Shown here piece by piece: positions 4,458 through 5,227 of a stretch of DNA of 5,227 bases. Position 1 is the first letter of the stretch; every line of letters begins with the position of its first letter. The notes under the pieces were generated by a model. That model was given only the letters and a program-made list of their open reading frames with translations. It searched no databases and was not told the DNA's origin. Both the position numbers and the translations under genes were made by a program. The stretch is from Acidobacteriaceae bacterium (GTDB lineage: Bacteria > Acidobacteriota > Terriglobia > Terriglobales > Acidobacteriaceae), in contig JASHUH010000135.1 in the NCBI GenBank assembly GCA_030040115.1, positions 1 through 5,227 of the forward strand, written 5' to 3'.

Positions 4458-5227
4458 CAGGTTTTCCTTCCGCGAATACGACCGGAGCGCGGGGAAAAGC
4501 CATCATAGTGACGCATGATGAGCTGCGATTCGATCTGGTTGACGGTGTCCATGGCGACGCCCACCACGATGAGCAGAGAGGTGCCGCCAAAATAGAAGTT
4601 GACGTTCATGCCGTGAATCGCCCAGTTGGGCAGATTCTCGAAAAATCTTCCGATGAGCCACAACTTGTCGAAGCGGATGCCCGAAATCAGGAAAGTGGGC
4701 ACCATCTGCACCAGGATCAGGTAGAGCGCGCCGACCAGGGTGATGCGGGTGAGAATATCGTTGATGAAGTCCGAAGTGCGCTTGCCGGGGCGAATGCCAG
4801 GGATGAACGATCCCGATTTGCGGAAATTATCGGCGATGTCGTCGGGCCGCATAATGATGGACACGTAAAAATAGGCGAAAAAGATGATGCCCAAGATGTT
4901 GAGGAACTCGTACCATGGATAGCCGGGGGTGAGGGCCTGCATGATGGGCTGGAGAAAGCGGCTGTTCTGCACCCACGCGGACTGGCCGAAGAGCATGGGT
5001 GCGGAGAGGATGGAACTGGCGAAGATGATGGGCATGACGCCGCCGGCGTTGACGCGGAGGGGCAAATGGCTGGCCTGACCGCCCATCATGCGCCGGCCCA
5101 CGATGCGCCGCGCGCTCTGGATGGGGATGCGCCGCTCGGCGCGCTCCACAAAGACGATAAACGCCACGACGGCCAACATGCCGGCGAGCAGCAACAACAC
5201 GACGAGGAAGGACATGGAGCCCCAGGC
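4454..5227 (-). CDS. secY: Protein translocase subunit SecY, C-terminal part (cut by window edge)
   Basis: SecY forms the protein-conducting channel of the inner-membrane SecYEG translocon. The frame is open to the right edge, so 257 codons are seen of a protein usually about 440-460 residues long; the ATG at 5215 is internal, not the start. Fragment residues show transmembrane segments matching TM6 (about 7-27, followed by the VERAERRIP motif), TM7 (64-80, MPIIFASSI), TM8 (106-125), TM9 (163-181) and TM10 (211-227, entered by FYFGGTSLL). The cytoplasmic C5 loop, which contacts SecA and the ribosome, carries KSGSFIPGIRPG with the conserved Arg at about 146. The periplasmic loop between TM9 and TM10 looks about 23 residues longer than in E. 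coli as I remember it. The stop TGA overlaps the adk start, which suggests translational coupling. Identity is certain; only the N-terminal part is missing. Confidence 0.97.
   Translation of the reverse strand, partial: AWGSMSFLVVLLLLAGMLAVVAFIVFVERAERRIPIQSARRIVGRRMMGGQASHLPLRVNAGGVMPIIFASSILSAPMLFGQSAWVQNSRFLQPIMQALTPGYPWYEFLNILGIIFFAYFYVSIIMRPDDIADNFRKSGSFIPGIRPGKRTSDFINDILTRITLVGALYLILVQMVPTFLISGIRFDKLWLIGRFFENLPNWAIHGMNVNFYFGGTSLLIVVGVAMDTVNQIESQLIMRHYDGFSPRSGRIRGRKTW
4465..4469 (-). promoter_or_regulatory. Ribosome binding site of adk, inside the secY end
   Basis: On the minus strand this reads AAGGA within the last codons of secY. It sits 7 nt before the GTG and 10 nt before the ATG of adk. 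The spacing slightly favours GTG, but both are workable. Confidence 0.6.

Overview
The window is the 3' half of a spc/alpha-type ribosomal protein locus, read entirely on the minus strand (transcription runs from position 5227 toward 1). In transcription order it holds the C-terminal part of secY, then adk, map, infA, rpmJ, rpsM, rpsK and rpsD. The next expected gene, rpoA, would lie beyond the left edge. I see no frameshifts or broken genes. secY is cut only by the right edge of the window. I found no convincing promoter or U-tract terminator, so the genes are probably read as one transcript that starts upstream of the window.

The host is a bacterium. The order secY-adk-map-infA-rpmJ-rpsM-rpsK-rpsD is common to many phyla. 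The moderately GC-rich coding, a four-cysteine (zinc-type) S4, a zinc-ribbon L36 and gaps full of short 7-bp tandem repeats make me favour an Acidobacteriota member. That phylum call is an inference with moderate confidence.

The genes cover three linked jobs. rpsM, rpsK, rpsD and rpmJ supply ribosomal parts, and infA supplies initiation factor IF-1. map removes the first methionine from new proteins, and secY is the export channel. adk balances adenine nucleotides. Two junctions are tightly coupled: secY/adk overlap by 1 or 4 nt, and rpsM/rpsK overlap by 1 nt (TAATG).

The unusual part is the non-coding DNA. Most gaps between cistrons are 130-340 bp, long for this operon. All but one carry arrays of degenerate heptamers with a strict 7-nt period. 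In four gaps the arrays form inverted pairs around a spacer: 54-124 after rpsD, 924-1097 after rpsK, 2217-2328 after infA and 3460-3709 after adk. A decayed fifth pair lies at 1964-2062, and one unpaired array at 803-837. The two arms of a pair share a heptamer subtype that differs from other pairs, and three pairs start within about 6 nt of the preceding stop codon. One array abuts the map start codon and leaves it without a Shine-Dalgarno. The map-infA gap instead holds two GC-rich hairpins and a doubtful 20-codon frame.
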